A DNA stretch of 64,000 nt from positions 157,116 through 221,115 of the forward strand of contig CAUYUJ010014273.1 of assembly GCA_963575745.1 (NCBI GenBank). Direction: 5' to 3'. The DNA is from Prorocentrum cordatum (lineage: Eukaryota > Sar > Dinophyceae > Prorocentrales > Prorocentraceae). Position 1 is the stretch's first letter. Every line of letters begins with the position of its first letter. Both the position numbers and the translations under genes were made by a program. Of the stretch, positions 10,776-20,907 are shown piece after piece. The notes beneath the pieces are model-generated. The model saw only the letters and a list, made by a program, of their open reading frames with translations. It made no database searches and was not told where the DNA came from.

Positions 10776-10956
10776 GACCCCCAGTTCCCCCGAGAATCTC
10801 CGAGTCCTTGCCGCCGCCCCGCCGCGGGCGGCCTCCTCACCTGCGCCCCTAGTCTAAGGATGAGAGGGGGGAAGAAGGAGGAGGGGAAGAAGGCATGGGG
10901 CGGGAGGAGGAAGACGGGGGCCCAAGGTTTCGGTGGGGATCACCCGAAGCAGATAA

Positions 10957-12082
10957 TTGACGTCGCCCTTGGGGAAGTACATTCACTTGCACGACGAGTT
11001 GTTCACTTTCTTGCATCACTACGGCATCGACAAGGCGCGGGGATATCTGTCGCGGCCCACAGAGAGCCAGCTTCAGAGGGCGCAGTCGTTCGTGGCCGAG
11101 ATGGCGGGCGCGGCCGCGGCGTGGGAGAACCCAGCTGACGGCCTCGAGGTGTCGGGCTCGAACTTGCTGCTGGAGATCCACGGGGCGACAGAGGCTAAGG
11201 GATCGTTCTTGAAGCCCTACAGCATCAAGAAGCTGACGCTCATTCCTGGCACTCAGACGGGCGAGGGGGCCGCTGAGAAGGCGCCCAGGCTGAACAGCAT
11301 GAGGAAGGCTGTCACGAATCGCTCTTGCCTGTTCCGCTGGAGCGCGGCAGAGGCTGGCTTCCAGCGCCCCCCATTGGACGCGCAACGTTTCGACTCGATC
11401 GCTGTTTTCACATGGCATGCCCACTCGCTGCGGCGACCCTGTCGTTTTCGAGGTGATGCACGCGGTGCAGGGCGCCAAGGCATGCGAGCCCAACTTCGCA
11501 GAGGTGGCTGTTCCGCCGAACAACAAGCCCACGTACCCCGTGGTGCCCACGCAGATGGCCGAGGGCGACGCCACGGGCCCGCGCGAAGAAGCCGTTCGGG
11601 ACCCAACTGCCCTCCAAAACTACATGGATAATCTCGGGAACTCCCGGCACGAGAAGGAGGAGAAGGCGAAGCTCAAGAAGTACCCGACGTACGTTCGCAC
11701 GCACGAAAAGGATGGCGAGCGCTTTCCGGGCGGCAAGGTCGTCGACGGGACGCACGTCCAGCGCGATGGGCGCATGTTCGCGGTCGGCCCATCCCAGGAA
11801 GGGCTCTCCAACAAGGCGCGCGCCGTGGCAGGCAGCGGCCAGACATTCGGTGTCGACTTCGTAACGTCGGTCTTGCCCGTCATCAAGGCCATCGCCGCGA
11901 CGGGCGACGCGTCCCCGCCTGGGCAGATCATGAAGATCGCGACTGACCCAGACGCGCGCACGGATTTCCTTGCCGAGTATCACAGCCATGAGGAGTCGTG
12001 TGATGCTCCGGTTTTGACGTTTGCCTGGCCCCAGAGCCTTCTCGGAACCACGACGCTGCGAGCAGCATTATCGAGCATGTGA
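10957..12082 (+). CDS. Unrecognised protein gene, one apparent frameshift
   Basis: Two overlapping frames look continuous. The first (10957 to about 11435) reads HLHDELFTFLHHYGIDKARG, then SQLQRAQSFVAEMAGAAAAW, a lipid-free soluble composition, ending FDSIAVFTWHAHS. The second (from about 11420 to the stop at 12082) continues CGDPVVFEVMHAVQGAKACE, then KKYPTYVRTHEKDGERFPGG, GLSNKARAVAGSGQTFGVDF and an ending LLGTTTLRAALSSM. Together they give about 370 residues with a single shift near 11420-11435. The first frame has no ATG near its 5' end (10957 is TTG), so the true start is upstream or in another exon. No catalytic motif is recognised. The gene lies 197 bases upstream of a second unrecognised gene on the same strand. 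Confidence 0.5.
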
Positions 12083-12278
12083 TTGATGCTTAGTCTGGCC
12101 TTGAGCGAGCGCGACGTTGAAAATTGAGCAATGCGTTTTGTAATCTTTTTGTCACTCTGGCGAATCGTGCTCTCTCTCCCCCCCCCCTCCTTCGGCCCCT
12201 CTTCGCGCGCGCGCCGCAGCTGTCTGATTTCCAAGCCACCGCCAGGGCTTTATCGCAAATTCCAGTGGCGCGCCCCGC

Positions 12279-13585
12279 ATGGCCGTCCACGAGGATTGGG
12301 CCGCCCTTGAATCCGCGGTGAAAAACATGAAGGGGCGTGCTCGGTCGGAGCTCTTGGAGAAGGTCAGGTTCGCGCCAGTCAAGAACGCGCCCCCGCTCGC
12401 CGACGCAGAGGCGCGCCGCGCGTTCGTTGTCGCCCAGGTAGTGGGCCTGGCCCCCAAGGAGTACACCTTCCCGTCGCGCGAGCACCCATGCAGAATTTCT
12501 TTCAACGCAGAGGGTGGCCGCGCGGGCAGGCTTCGCCGGCGCGGCCCAAGCTGCGAGGATGGGTGCTCGGAGTGCAATGGCGACAAGGCGTGCGCGTGTA
12601 ACTTCACATTCTTCCAGGACGCTCGCATGTATTACTGGATGGACAAGGTGGGCTGCTTGGCAATGCGGATTGCAGATGACACCCGCAAGATAATGCTGCA
12701 GGAGCTCTCCCGCATCGACCACAAGGTCGTCGACGCCCGGATTCCCGAATTCCGCCGGGCGACCAGCGACTGGCGCGACGCGGCGCCGCCGCAGACGATC
12801 AAGAACTCGTTCGAGAAGCAGGGGGGCATCGCGGCTAGAAAGCCGGCGGCCGCGAGCCCAGTCGCCACGAAGTCCAAGCGCGCCTCGGCAATGAAACCCC
12901 CCATGAAGAAGACCGCGACCATGAAGCGCTCAACCACGAAGAAGACCGTCGGCCGCAAGTTCGCAAAGCAGGCGAAGAAGACCATCCACAAGAGGGCGCT
13001 CATAGCGGACGAATCCTTCCTGAACAAGCGAAAACCCGGCAAACTGAACAAGCGCGCCAGGCCGCAGAACAGTTGTGGATCTGGGGCGCGATCTTGCAAG
13101 GGAAGTCTCGGACCCACTCTCTCTTCCGAATCTCGCGGCACCCCGACGACGCGGCCGACGGCGAGCCGCGCGGCCACAAGGAGATGCCACATAATATCAG
13201 CCTGCCGAACACGCAGAAGGGGCGCGCGCTCGTGCCCGACAAGTGGGGCGCGGCGATGTCCGCCGCGAAAGCGCTGCGCCGATCCCGCGGCCTGACCGAA
13301 ACGGCCCTTCCCCATGAGCCGGTGAATCACGACGCGGGGGAGGTTCTGAACGAGAGAGGCTTCTCCACACATGCCGTCGAAGCGAAGTGGAGTGCTCTCG
13401 AGCGGTGGGTCAGGGGCAAGCATGGCGGCCGATTGCCCAGCCACTCGCACGGGGACAAGTGGCGGCAAGTCGCCAACGAGTCCCAGGCCAGGCGCTTGCT
13501 GAATGCAGACCATCCCGCTCGCGAAGATCATCAGAGTGAGGGGGCCGAACGGTCATTGTTTATCCCTGGGTGCGTAGCTGGATAA
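12279..13585 (+). CDS. Unrecognised protein with Cys cluster and Lys-rich region, one apparent frameshift
   Basis: An ATG at 12279 opens a frame beginning MAVHEDWAALESAVKNMKGR. Residues ~87-115 hold a Cys-rich cluster (SCEDGCSECNGDKACACNF). Residues ~115-170 read YYWMDKVGCLAMRIADDTRK and DHKVVDARIPEFRRATSDWR. A strongly basic stretch of Lys/Thr/Met (residues ~190-255, MKPPMKKTATMKRSTTKKT) resembles nuclear or DNA-binding tails. After about 13040 the good composition moves to another frame (QLWIWGAILQGKSRTHSLFR, ending FIPGCVAG at 13585), so the whole is probably ~435 residues with one shift near 13040. The original frame continues as Arg/Ser-rich read-through to 13295. Function unknown; the Cys cluster could bind metal. 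Confidence 0.55.
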
Positions 13586-13659
13586 AGAATTCGTGGTGAG
13601 AATTATGTTTGTTGCGTTGTTGTTGTTGGTGTTGTTGGTGTTGTTGTTGATGTTTGTCG

Positions 13660-13895
13660 TCGTCGTCCCACCCGCGACCCGCCCCGCGACCCACCCCGCA
13701 GCCCACCCCGCGACCCACCCCGCGACCCACCCGCGACCCAACCCACGATTCACCCGCGACCCACCCGCCACCCACCCCGCAATCCACTCGCGACCCACCC
13801 AACGACCCATCCGCGACCCACCCGCGACCTGCGCCCGCGACCCACTCGCGACCCACCCCGCGACCCACCCGCGACCCACCCCGCGACCCATCCTC
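13660..13895. repeat. GCGACCCACCC short tandem array
   Basis: Units of 11-12 bases (GCGACCCACCCC, GCGACCCACCC) are repeated some 20 times. A second block of the same unit lies at about 14047-14132. The small element at 13907-14036 sits between them. Confidence 0.9.
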
Positions 13896-13906
13896 AAGGG
13901 AAGCAA

Positions 13907-14036
13907 AACCACCCGGACCCGACAATTGACGTTTACTAAACGGCCCTGGGCGTTGACTAAACAGCCCTGCCATTTCGATTATTTCTTCGCGTGCGTTTGC
14001 TAAACGGCTTCGCTTGTCGGGGCGATTCTGGGGTGG
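13907..14036 (-). mobile_element. GTTTAGTAAACG inverted-repeat element, copy 1
   Basis: Related in reverse orientation to the copies at 32472-32578 and 63800-63925. It holds GTTTACTAAACGGCCCTGGG and CTAAACAGCCCTGCC, and its ends are AACCACCCGGACCCGAC on the left and GTCGGGGCGATTCTGGGGTG on the right. It interrupts a GCGACCCACCC array. No coding capacity; non-autonomous element inferred from ends and dispersed copies. Confidence 0.6.
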
Positions 14037-14139
14037 AGTTTCTGCCCTCGGCACCCGCGACCCACCCGCGACCCACCCGCAACCCATGTGCGACCCACCC
14101 GCAACCCATGTGCGACCCACCCGCGACCTACCCACATCG

Positions 14140-14915
14140 GTTTAAGGAAAATTCGGCGCCTGCGGCGGGCTCGTTGACTAATTTGTGAAACTTTGGCGCC
14201 TGCGGCGGGCTTCTCGAGAGTCTCGTAAACTGCCGACGTCCCAACCGCCCCCTCGCTCTTATCCGCATCTGCGAGGTGCTACGTTATTGCTACGCCCTCT
14301 CATGGAGGGCCCGAAGATGTTCGATGTTGCGTGAGGCAACGGCGCGGCCGGGAGCGTCGATCACGCGCTCATATCTCGTGCATTTCCCTCCCTCGCTGCA
14401 AGAGTGATGATCTTCATCGCTTCATTCGCTCACTCATTGGCTTTCTCGCGCGTTCCTTCAAAACGAAGGTCCCCGCTAGGCCCCCGAAACCGCGGGCGGG
14501 GCGGCAGGCGCCCGGCGGCCCAACGGCAGCAGCAGCAGCAGCAAGAGCCGCAGCGGGCAGCAGCGGCAGGACCAGACGCAGCTGGCGGCTCGCAGAGGCG
14601 ATGGGTTGAATCCCCAAGAAGGAACGGTTCAATTGCCGGCTGGGCGGTTCCATCCCCGGAAGTCGTCCGGGGATTTAACTCTTCTGGGTGGCCGACCCTT
14701 CGCATCTTTCGGCAGCTGCTATAGAACTGTATATAGCCGTGGCTCATCTGACATCCAGAAATCCAGGAGTCACGCTGCTGGCGGCGCGTGGGTTTCCTGG
14801 GCAACTTCATCCGGGGATTGAACCGTTCTGGCTGGCCTAGGAGAAGTAGTGGCACAACAACAAACACGCTACTCATCTTTAGACTTTTCGCTTCTTTTGC
14901 GGGATCAGCCGTTGT
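14140..14915. other. No gene; scattered CCGGGGATTGAACC-type motif
   Basis: A duplicated GGCGCCTGCGGCGGGCT word lies at 14155-14205. The motif CCGGGGATT-AA occurs at about 14674 and 14811, again near 15993, 16014 and 16036, and its reverse near 14626. It resembles a tRNA T-arm by eye, but no cloverleaf can be drawn. A CAG run lies near 14527-14545. Confidence 0.5.
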
Positions 14916-14919
14916 AGTG

Positions 14920-15535
14920 GATGCTGTAGTAGGAACTGCAGTGTGAGCTGGGGCAGTAGCTGCGTTGGTAGATGTAGTGGCATCCGTAGTGGTAGCTGCA
15001 TTGGTAGCTATGCTGGTAATTGCATTGGAAGCTGCAGTGGTAGATGTAGTGGTAGCTGTGGTAGTACATGAACTAGTACATGCCGTGGTAGTTGTAGCGG
15101 TAGCTGACCTGGTACCTGTACTAGTCGCTTTCACGGTAGCCGAACTGGTACCTGTCGTGGCAAGTGTAGTGGTACTTGCACTGGCACTTGTCGTGGTAAC
15201 GAGTGGTACCTGCCATGGTAGATGTACTACGAGCTTTACTGGGAGCTGTAGTGTCACCTGCAGTGGTGGCCGTGCGGGTACCTGTGCTGGTAGCAGCACT
15301 TGGAGTTGTTTTGGTAACTGTTGTGGTGGCTGTAATGGTGTAATGGTAGAAGACGTGGCAGCTTTATCGGTAGCGGTAGCTGTCGTTGTAGCTTTGCTGG
15401 GAGCTGCGGTGGTAATTTTACTGGGAGCTGCACTGTTACCTGTGGCGGTAGATGTGTTTGGAGTGGTAGCTTTACTGGGAGGTGTACTGGTACCTGTGCT
15501 GGTAGGTGTGCTTACCAGCGAATTGCAAGTCATCG
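14920..15535. repeat. 18-bp-based satellite (GTAGTGGTAGCTGCATTG)
   Basis: Diverged units of about 18 bases repeat some 33 times. Because the unit is a multiple of three, the minus strand stays open as a Thr/Ala-rich frame (residues such as ATTTDATTSTNAAT) within a 448-codon ORF spanning 14430-15776, and the plus strand also stays open as Val-rich peptide. A mucin-like product is conceivable on the minus strand, but openness on both strands argues for a simple repeat effect. Confidence 0.75.
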
Positions 15536-15629
15536 CTGCGCACCGCGCGCCTCCCGCAACGGGCGGGGCCCCGATCTCGCGAGGCCCGCGCGACTGGCCG
15601 CGAGCCAAAATGGCGACAGGAAGGGACAG

Positions 15630-15913
15630 GAGGGGAGGAGGAGGAGGAGGAGGAGGAGGAGGAGGAGGAGGAGGAGGAGGAGGAGGAGGAAGACGAGGAG
15701 GAGGAAGACGAGGAGGAGGAGGAGGAGGAGGAGGAGGAAAGGGAGGAAAGGCCAAAGAGGGCCTCCAGACGCCCAAGAAGGGCCTCCAGGACGCACAAAA
15801 AGGCCACCAGGACGCCCAAGAAGGCCTCCGGGACGCTCAAGAAGCTTCCAACAGGCCCGGGCAGGCCCCCAGAAGATCTTTCAGGCAGAAAGGAAGGCTA
15901 GTAAGGTTTTCCA

Positions 15914-15947
<34 letters not shown>

Positions 15948-15985
15948 TACATACATACACACATACATACATACATACATACTGG
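15630..15985. repeat. GGA array, ~28-bp tandem, then TA and CATA microsatellites
   Basis: GGA units run from 15635 to 15745. Three to four ~28-bp units (GACGCCCAAGAAGGCCTCC) lie at about 15765-15845. A (TA)n run follows at about 15916-15943 and a (CATA)n run to about 15981. Confidence 0.9.
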
Positions 15986-16069
15986 AAATCTGTCCAGGGA
16001 TTGAACCCATTTCCCGGAAATTGAACCATTGTACCGGGGATTAACCTTTTCTCGCTCGCAAAGCGGCGT

Positions 16070-16320
16070 TCTTCTATATGAGAGCGGAGCTTATGCACCG
16101 TACCATGCTTGAACTCCCTATAAGTCTCGCTCCAACGCGGTGCGGTGCATAGTTTGTGTTGGCTCGTGGGGCCGATCAACTATGCACCGTTCCATTCCTG
16201 GGGCGAAAGTCGACAACGCCTCGGGAGACGCCAACGCGGCACGGTGCACAGCTGGCTGGCTCCTAAGGCCGACCAACTCGTTATGAACCTCGGGAAATGT
16301 CAACGCGGCACGGTGCAGAC
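16070..16320. repeat. CAACGCGGCACGGTGCA degenerate tandem
   Basis: The word CAACGCGGCACGGTGCA occurs at about 16231 and 16300, with variants near 16132 (CAACGCGGTGCGGTGCATAG) and inverted ATGCACCGT forms near 16093 and 16180, spaced about 70-100 bp. No gene is apparent. Confidence 0.6.
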
Positions 16321-16324
16321 ATAC

Positions 16325-17020
16325 CGTCCGCGGATTCTAAGAGGGCAGTGGGCTTCTCGGAGAGGTTCGGATGCTTCAAGAACTCTTGGAAAAATCCTGG
16401 ACCGCCGGGTCCAGGGGGGGCCCCTGTCGGCTTCTCCACGCAGCGCTGCTAAGGCCTACTACCATCGAGGGGAAGGGGTCCTCCTCGGACGAATCGCCGT
16501 CTCCGCCGCCCCACCATCTCCGCCGCCAAGGCCGCCGCCTGGGCCACCGCCGCGGGACCCGCAAAAATGACGGCCCCAACGCCCTCTCGCGAACCGAAAA
16601 CGGCCAATTCGCCAATCGACGTGTCAGGGTAGGAGGTCTATCAACCTCCGAAGGTTCGGTCCATTCAAAACGCAGACACCCAAAAGGACTGGACTCCTTC
16701 CTCTGCATTGATGTTCTATCCCGGATAACTTTTGTGATGGCCCCTGGGTCCCGCCAGGGGCCCCCAGAGGGGGAGAACTGAGAAACAACAGCGCAGTCGT
16801 CGTCCGCCTGTCGGGTCAGAACTCGGGTCTCCAGCGGCTGCTCGGGACGATTCCAGCACCCCTTGAACGCTCTCGGCGAGGCGCAGCCGATGGACACCAC
16901 CCTGGGTCCCCAAAAAACGTTCGAGGTATCCCGAAAATCTCCGTGAGAGCTTCGACCCCCCCGAGGAGGTCTGGGAACGACGGCGAGGACTTCGAGGAGG
17001 GAAGCGAGGAGGCTCTCACG
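16325..17020. other. No recognisable gene
   Basis: A 326-codon minus frame (16376-17356) is open across this stretch and the next element, but its composition is Arg/Pro/Ser with no motif, and it reads through an inverted-repeat element, so it is not called. Confidence 0.4.
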
Positions 17021-17021
17021 C

Positions 17022-17235
17022 TTTTGGACGCCGGAAATGGGTGCGGAAAGAATGGGTACAATGCCCAACAACAAATGTTGCCCCAAACCAACAGCGGCCG
17101 CTGTTGGACGGGCGGCCTCCTGCCTCGAATAGACACAGGCCCCTCCTTCGCGGACAGCGAGTCCTGTCCAAAATGAACAGGAACTGCTGTTGGGCATCGT
17201 ACTCATTCTTTCCGTACCAAGTCCGGGCGTCCAGA
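17022..17235. mobile_element. Long imperfect inverted-repeat element with a NotI-centred palindrome
   Basis: The left arm reads GGACGCCGGAAATGGGTGCG then GAAAGAATGGGTACAATGCC, ending CAACA. The right arm, reverse-complemented, reads GGACGCCCGGACTTGGTACG then GAAAGAATGAGTACGATGCC and CAACA. The arms pair over roughly 50 bases at about 80 percent. A perfect 20-bp palindrome CCAACAGCGGCCGCTGTTGG lies inside at 17088-17107. No flanking duplication is clear. Foldback or MITE-like element inferred. Confidence 0.6.
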
Positions 17236-17395
17236 ACGCTGGTCCTGTACATGGCGCAGGAGCCCGTGGCCGCATGCTTGCACGCCGAGCACGCTTCCGC
17301 CTTCGGGTCGCGCCCGGCCGCGCCCCGCCCGGGTGTCGGGGAGGAGGACGCTGCAAGGCAGACTACGCCTGTCCACAGCACGGTCGAACAAGCTC

Positions 17396-18106
17396 CTCCT
17401 CCTGCTCCTCCTCCTCCTCCTCCTCCTCCTCCTCCTCCTCCTCCAAGCCTTCGTCGTCGTCGTCGTCGTCGTCTACCTCCTCCTCCTCCTCCTCCTCCTC
17501 CTCCTCCTCCTCCCTCCTCCTCCTCCTCCTACTCCCTCCTCCTCGTGTTCCCTCCTCGTCCATTATTTCCCTCTACTTTCTTACATTATTATTAGTAGTA
17601 TTATTACTATTCGTAATATGAAAAAGTGAAATTGGTTTCTCGTATGTGTCTTCGTAATGTTGTATGAGTCTTATTATACTCCTCCTCATCCACATTCTCG
17701 CCTCTTCTACCTGACTGCCCTTGATTGTCCTCCTCCTCCTCCTCCTCCTCATCATCATCATCAGCAGCATCATCATCAGCATCATCAGCATCAGCATTAA
17801 CATCATAATCATCATCATCAGCATCATCATCAGCAGCATCATCAGCATCATCAGGACCTGGATCACATGGTGAGACCGCCGCCGCCTCCTCCTGCTTATC
17901 CCCCTCCTCCTCCTCCTCCTCCTCCTCCTCCTCATCATCATCATCATCGTCATCATCATCCTCATCCTCACCCTCACCCTCACCCTCATCCTCATCCTCA
18001 TCATCATCCTCATCCTCATCAGGATCATCATCATCATCATCATCATCATCACCACCGCCACCACCACCACAACTATCATCAGCATCATCATCAACATCAT
18101 CATCAG

Positions 18107-18141
<35 letters not shown>

Positions 18142-18150
18142 GCTTTTCCT
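17396..18150. repeat. CTC/GTC and CTC/ATC microsatellites
   Basis: CTC units with an internal CGT run lie at about 17396-17555; CTC, ATC and CAG-ATC mixtures at about 17728-18145. The segment between is AT-rich with TATTATTATTAG words. His-, Ser- and Met-rich frames are artefacts. Confidence 0.95.
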
Positions 18151-18499
18151 TCCCACCACTATCCCCTCTGATCGCCCGGAGGGCTGCGAGGGGAATCTGC
18201 TTCTCGACTGGCGCCCTTGCCTGTCTCTCCTGCTACGGCCCCGCCCGCTCCCACCCCTTCTCTGCCGATGAAAGCTGGGCGCGTCCCGCCGAGCTTTCGG
18301 CGGAAGGGGCTCGCTCTCGCCCTGCAGATCGAAAGACAAGTCTCTCCTGCTGCTCTCCCTCCCTCCCTGCACGGACGGGGCGACGGCCTGCCGCGGAGAG
18401 CGCTCCCGCCTGAATTTTTCGAGGCCGCTCCGGCCGTGGCCAGGAGGGCGCCCCGGGAGGACCCGCACCACGCCGAAGCATGCGCAGACGTGGCGGGTC

Positions 18500-18680
18500 T
18501 ACAAAAAAAAAAACTGGACCCGAGAACCTTACCATCTCTTGGCCCGACCCAAAAATCAAAAAAAAAAAAAAAAAACTTACCTTCTCTTGGCCCGACCCAT
18601 CTCTTACCTTACCTGAACCCAAAAAACCTCACCAAAAAAAAAGCCTGAACCCAAAAACCTTACCATCTCTTGGGAGGCAG
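18500..18680. repeat. A-run and CTTACCATCTCTTGGCCCGA tandem
   Basis: About three diverged units combine an A run of 8-18 with AACCTTACCATCTCTTGG and GGCCCGACCC words. The last unit ends shortly before the palindromic element at 18720. Confidence 0.75.
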
Positions 18681-18719
18681 ATCTTGATCAGGCGTTGGCA
18701 GAACTTGGTCTAGTGTTAA

Positions 18720-18935
18720 GTCGGGCCTGTCCCCCTACAGGGGGATTTTCAACGAAAAATAAAACATACCCCAAAAATAATTTTAAACAATAGTCCACAA
18801 ATAGTCTGGAGACTTTTATATATATAATTAGTATATAAATGTGTATATATATATATACCTTTGGGGGGTATTTTGGAATATGTTTCATTTTTTCATTTTT
18901 CGTCGAAAATCCCCCTGTAGGGGGACACGCCCGAC
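18720..18935. mobile_element. Palindromic CCCCCTACAGGGGG element, copy 1 (complete)
   Basis: The left end GTCGGGCCTGTCCCCCTACA and the reverse complement of the right end GTCGGGCGTGTCCCCCTACA match for over 30 bases with one mismatch, and similarity continues inward (GGGGATTTTC, ACGAAAAAT, AAACAT). The core is AT-rich. Flanks are TTAA (18716-18719) and ATAA (18936-18939). At 216 bp with no coding capacity, this is a MITE-like element. Related copies are at 19509, 19797 and, split, at 29339/31178. Confidence 0.85.
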
Positions 18936-19508
18936 ATAAGTTTAGTGGGACCTGGTTTAGTGATGTGTACTGGGGAGCGCCCCCCCCCCCCGCACCGTTC
19001 CACTAACCGGAACTGCCATCACCCGAAAAGCACCAGCTACGGCAAGCCAGGTTTAGTGATTCCAATGCATCTGTTGGGATCCGGGGCCCAATCACTAACC
19101 GGCTCCCCTTAACCGGGGTCCTGGCCACACCCGACTTTACTTCCGCCGAGCTTCCGTTGGCTTCCGCCGGCGGAGGCGGCCTCGTCTTACCTCCGCCGCC
19201 TGCCGCCGGCCTTCCACCGCCTGCCGCCGAGGACGAGACAGATCACCTCCTTCGGCCCTCGAAGGCGAGGGGCCCTTGCTTGAATGCCTTGTGTGTCGTT
19301 GCTGCCGCCGTCGTCCGCTCCAGGCCCCTGGAAGACGGGTGTCGGTGTCTCAGCCCCTCGGGGATGGACAGAACCCCCTCGAGCAAAACGTGGTTCGGTG
19401 AAAAAGACCTCGGGCCCAAGCCCTGGCGGGCGCAAGCCTGGAGAAAGACGGCCGCGGCGCCCTCTCGAGGGACGGAAACGGCCAATTCACGAATCGACGC
19501 TTCAGGGT

Positions 19509-19659
19509 GCGGGCCTGTCCCTCTACAGGGGGAATATCAAACATTGAAAAATAAAAAAAAGAGTATGGGGACGTTTTTTTTGCATGTTTGAATCTGTTTA
19601 GGCATGTCTGTTTTTTGTACTCTTCGTCCAAAGCCCGCCTGTAGGGGGACACGCCCGAC
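19509..19659. mobile_element. Palindromic CCCCCTACAGGGGG element, copy 2
   Basis: It starts GCGGGCCTGTCCCTCTACAG and ends CCTGTAGGGGGACACGCCCG AC. The 151-bp length is shorter than copy 1, and the AT-rich core (ATATCAAACATTGAAAAATA) differs. There is no TTAA at the left flank. Confidence 0.8.
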
Positions 19660-19796
19660 CTGAGGGTGGGGGTCCTGTCCACCCCCGATCCCTGCAGAGC
19701 TCTGCGGAGGGCCCTCCGGAGGTCGGCGCGAGGCCCCTCGGGGGCATCTGGAGAGGCCTCCAGGGAGCGCAGAGCGGCAAAGCAACTAATCGTTAG

Positions 19797-19950
19797 GTCG
19801 GGCCTGTCCCCCATACAGGGGGATATTGGGCGACAAACTTAAAAGTACCCCAAAAATGCACCAAAAATGTTCAAAAACAGTCAAACACTCGTCCCCAGAC
19901 TATGTTTTGACTACTTCTGAATACTCCTCCTGTAGAGGGACAGGCCCGAC
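19797..19950. mobile_element. Palindromic CCCCCTACAGGGGG element, copy 3
   Basis: It starts GTCGGGCCTGTCCCCCATAC and ends TCCTGTAGAGGGACAGGCCC GAC; flanks are TTAG (19793-19796) and TTAA (19951-19954). Its right half (CGTCCCCAGACT, TTTTGACTA, CTCCTGTAGAGGGA) matches the orphan right half at 31178-31241, so these two belong to one subfamily. Confidence 0.85.
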
Positions 19951-20090
19951 TTAAAACCATCGCACGTGCTTGACCATGCCAGGGTGTGACCGCCCTGCCG
20001 CCCCGCGCCCACTGCCAGGCAGCATCAGCGCAGGCTGGCCGCCAGCCACTCTGGTCGAAGTGCTTCGCGCTGCGAGGTGTCCTCCTGTTC

Positions 20091-20257
20091 TGACGGGGCC
20101 CTGGGACAAGCAAATAAATACACACAAGCAACAGGATTCCCCATGTTTCCCCTACATTTTCTGGGTTTTTTGTCTTCCCCCCCACTCCCCATATTTTCTT
20201 ACATCTTCCTGGGGATCGACGATCTATTGTGTCTGTGTGTGCTTTTTCCCCTCCTGA
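20091..20257 (+). repeat. Dispersed 165-bp repeat (AAATAAATACACAC...TGTGTCTGTGTG), copy 1
   Basis: It starts with GGGGCCCTGGGACA and AAATAAATACACACAA, has a centre of CCCATATTTTC and CTGGGTTTTTTGTCTTCCCC, and ends GATCTATTGTGTCTGTGTGT with CCCCTCCTGA. The same sequence recurs at 31612, 31929 and 33371 in the same orientation and, degraded, at 60075. Ends are only weakly inverted (ACACACA/TGTGTGT). Confidence 0.85.
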
Positions 20258-20907
20258 TCCTCTGCCTCCCTCCGCGGCCGCGCTGCGCCCTCGTCTCCCC
20301 CTCTTGCTGCCGGACAATCCGTGACTGTCACAGCCCAGCCCACCAGAGCGCGCGTGCGGATCGCCTCTGCCGCGCTGCGACGGACCCCTGGCTGCCCATC
20401 TGCCTCGGGCGGCCCTCGGTGCCTCAGAGCTGGGGCCCCGAGGGGTGGGGTCCGAGGACGCGGTGCTTCACACGACGCAGATCCTCCCTTGGACCCCGTC
20501 CTATCTCGGGGGCGGCAAAGAGGGGGGCGTCCAAGAGGGGGGGGTGCAAATCATGACCAGCGGCATGTGCGCGGCCCAGCGGGGAGGCCAGGGACGTAAC
20601 GAAATAAGACGAGGCGCCATGAAATCTGGGGAAGTATCATGGCCCCCGCAATGATATGCACCCCCCCCTAGTCATCACCCCCCTCTTTTCCGTCCCCGAC
20701 TATCCCCAGGACCCCATCCTTCAGGACCCCATCTTGGAACCGCCGAAGTCTTCGGCGGTCTTCGGCGGCCTTCCCGGCGGATCTCTCGGCGGCATCCTCG
20801 GCGGTCCCCGTCGGTCCTCTGACTGACGGCCTTCGGCGGTCTGCGTCGGCCTTCGGCAACGAGGGCTGGGTGGCTGTGGTTCACGAGGGGTCCACGATTG
20901 AGCAACT
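20258..20907. other. No gene; TCGGCGG-rich repeats
   Basis: A degenerate GGCGGTCTTCGGCGG repeat lies at about 20740-20855. Nothing else can be supported. Confidence 0.5.

Noticed and set aside
15985-16045. tRNA T-arm-like words (GGGTTCAATCCC in reverse) suggesting a tRNA gene
   Set aside because: The five-base stem around the loop does not pair and no acceptor or anticodon arm can be drawn; the word recurs as a dispersed motif at 14600-14820.
16376-17356. 326-codon minus ORF
   Set aside because: No recognisable motif, and it runs through the inverted-repeat element at 17022-17235; composition is that of GC-rich non-coding sequence.
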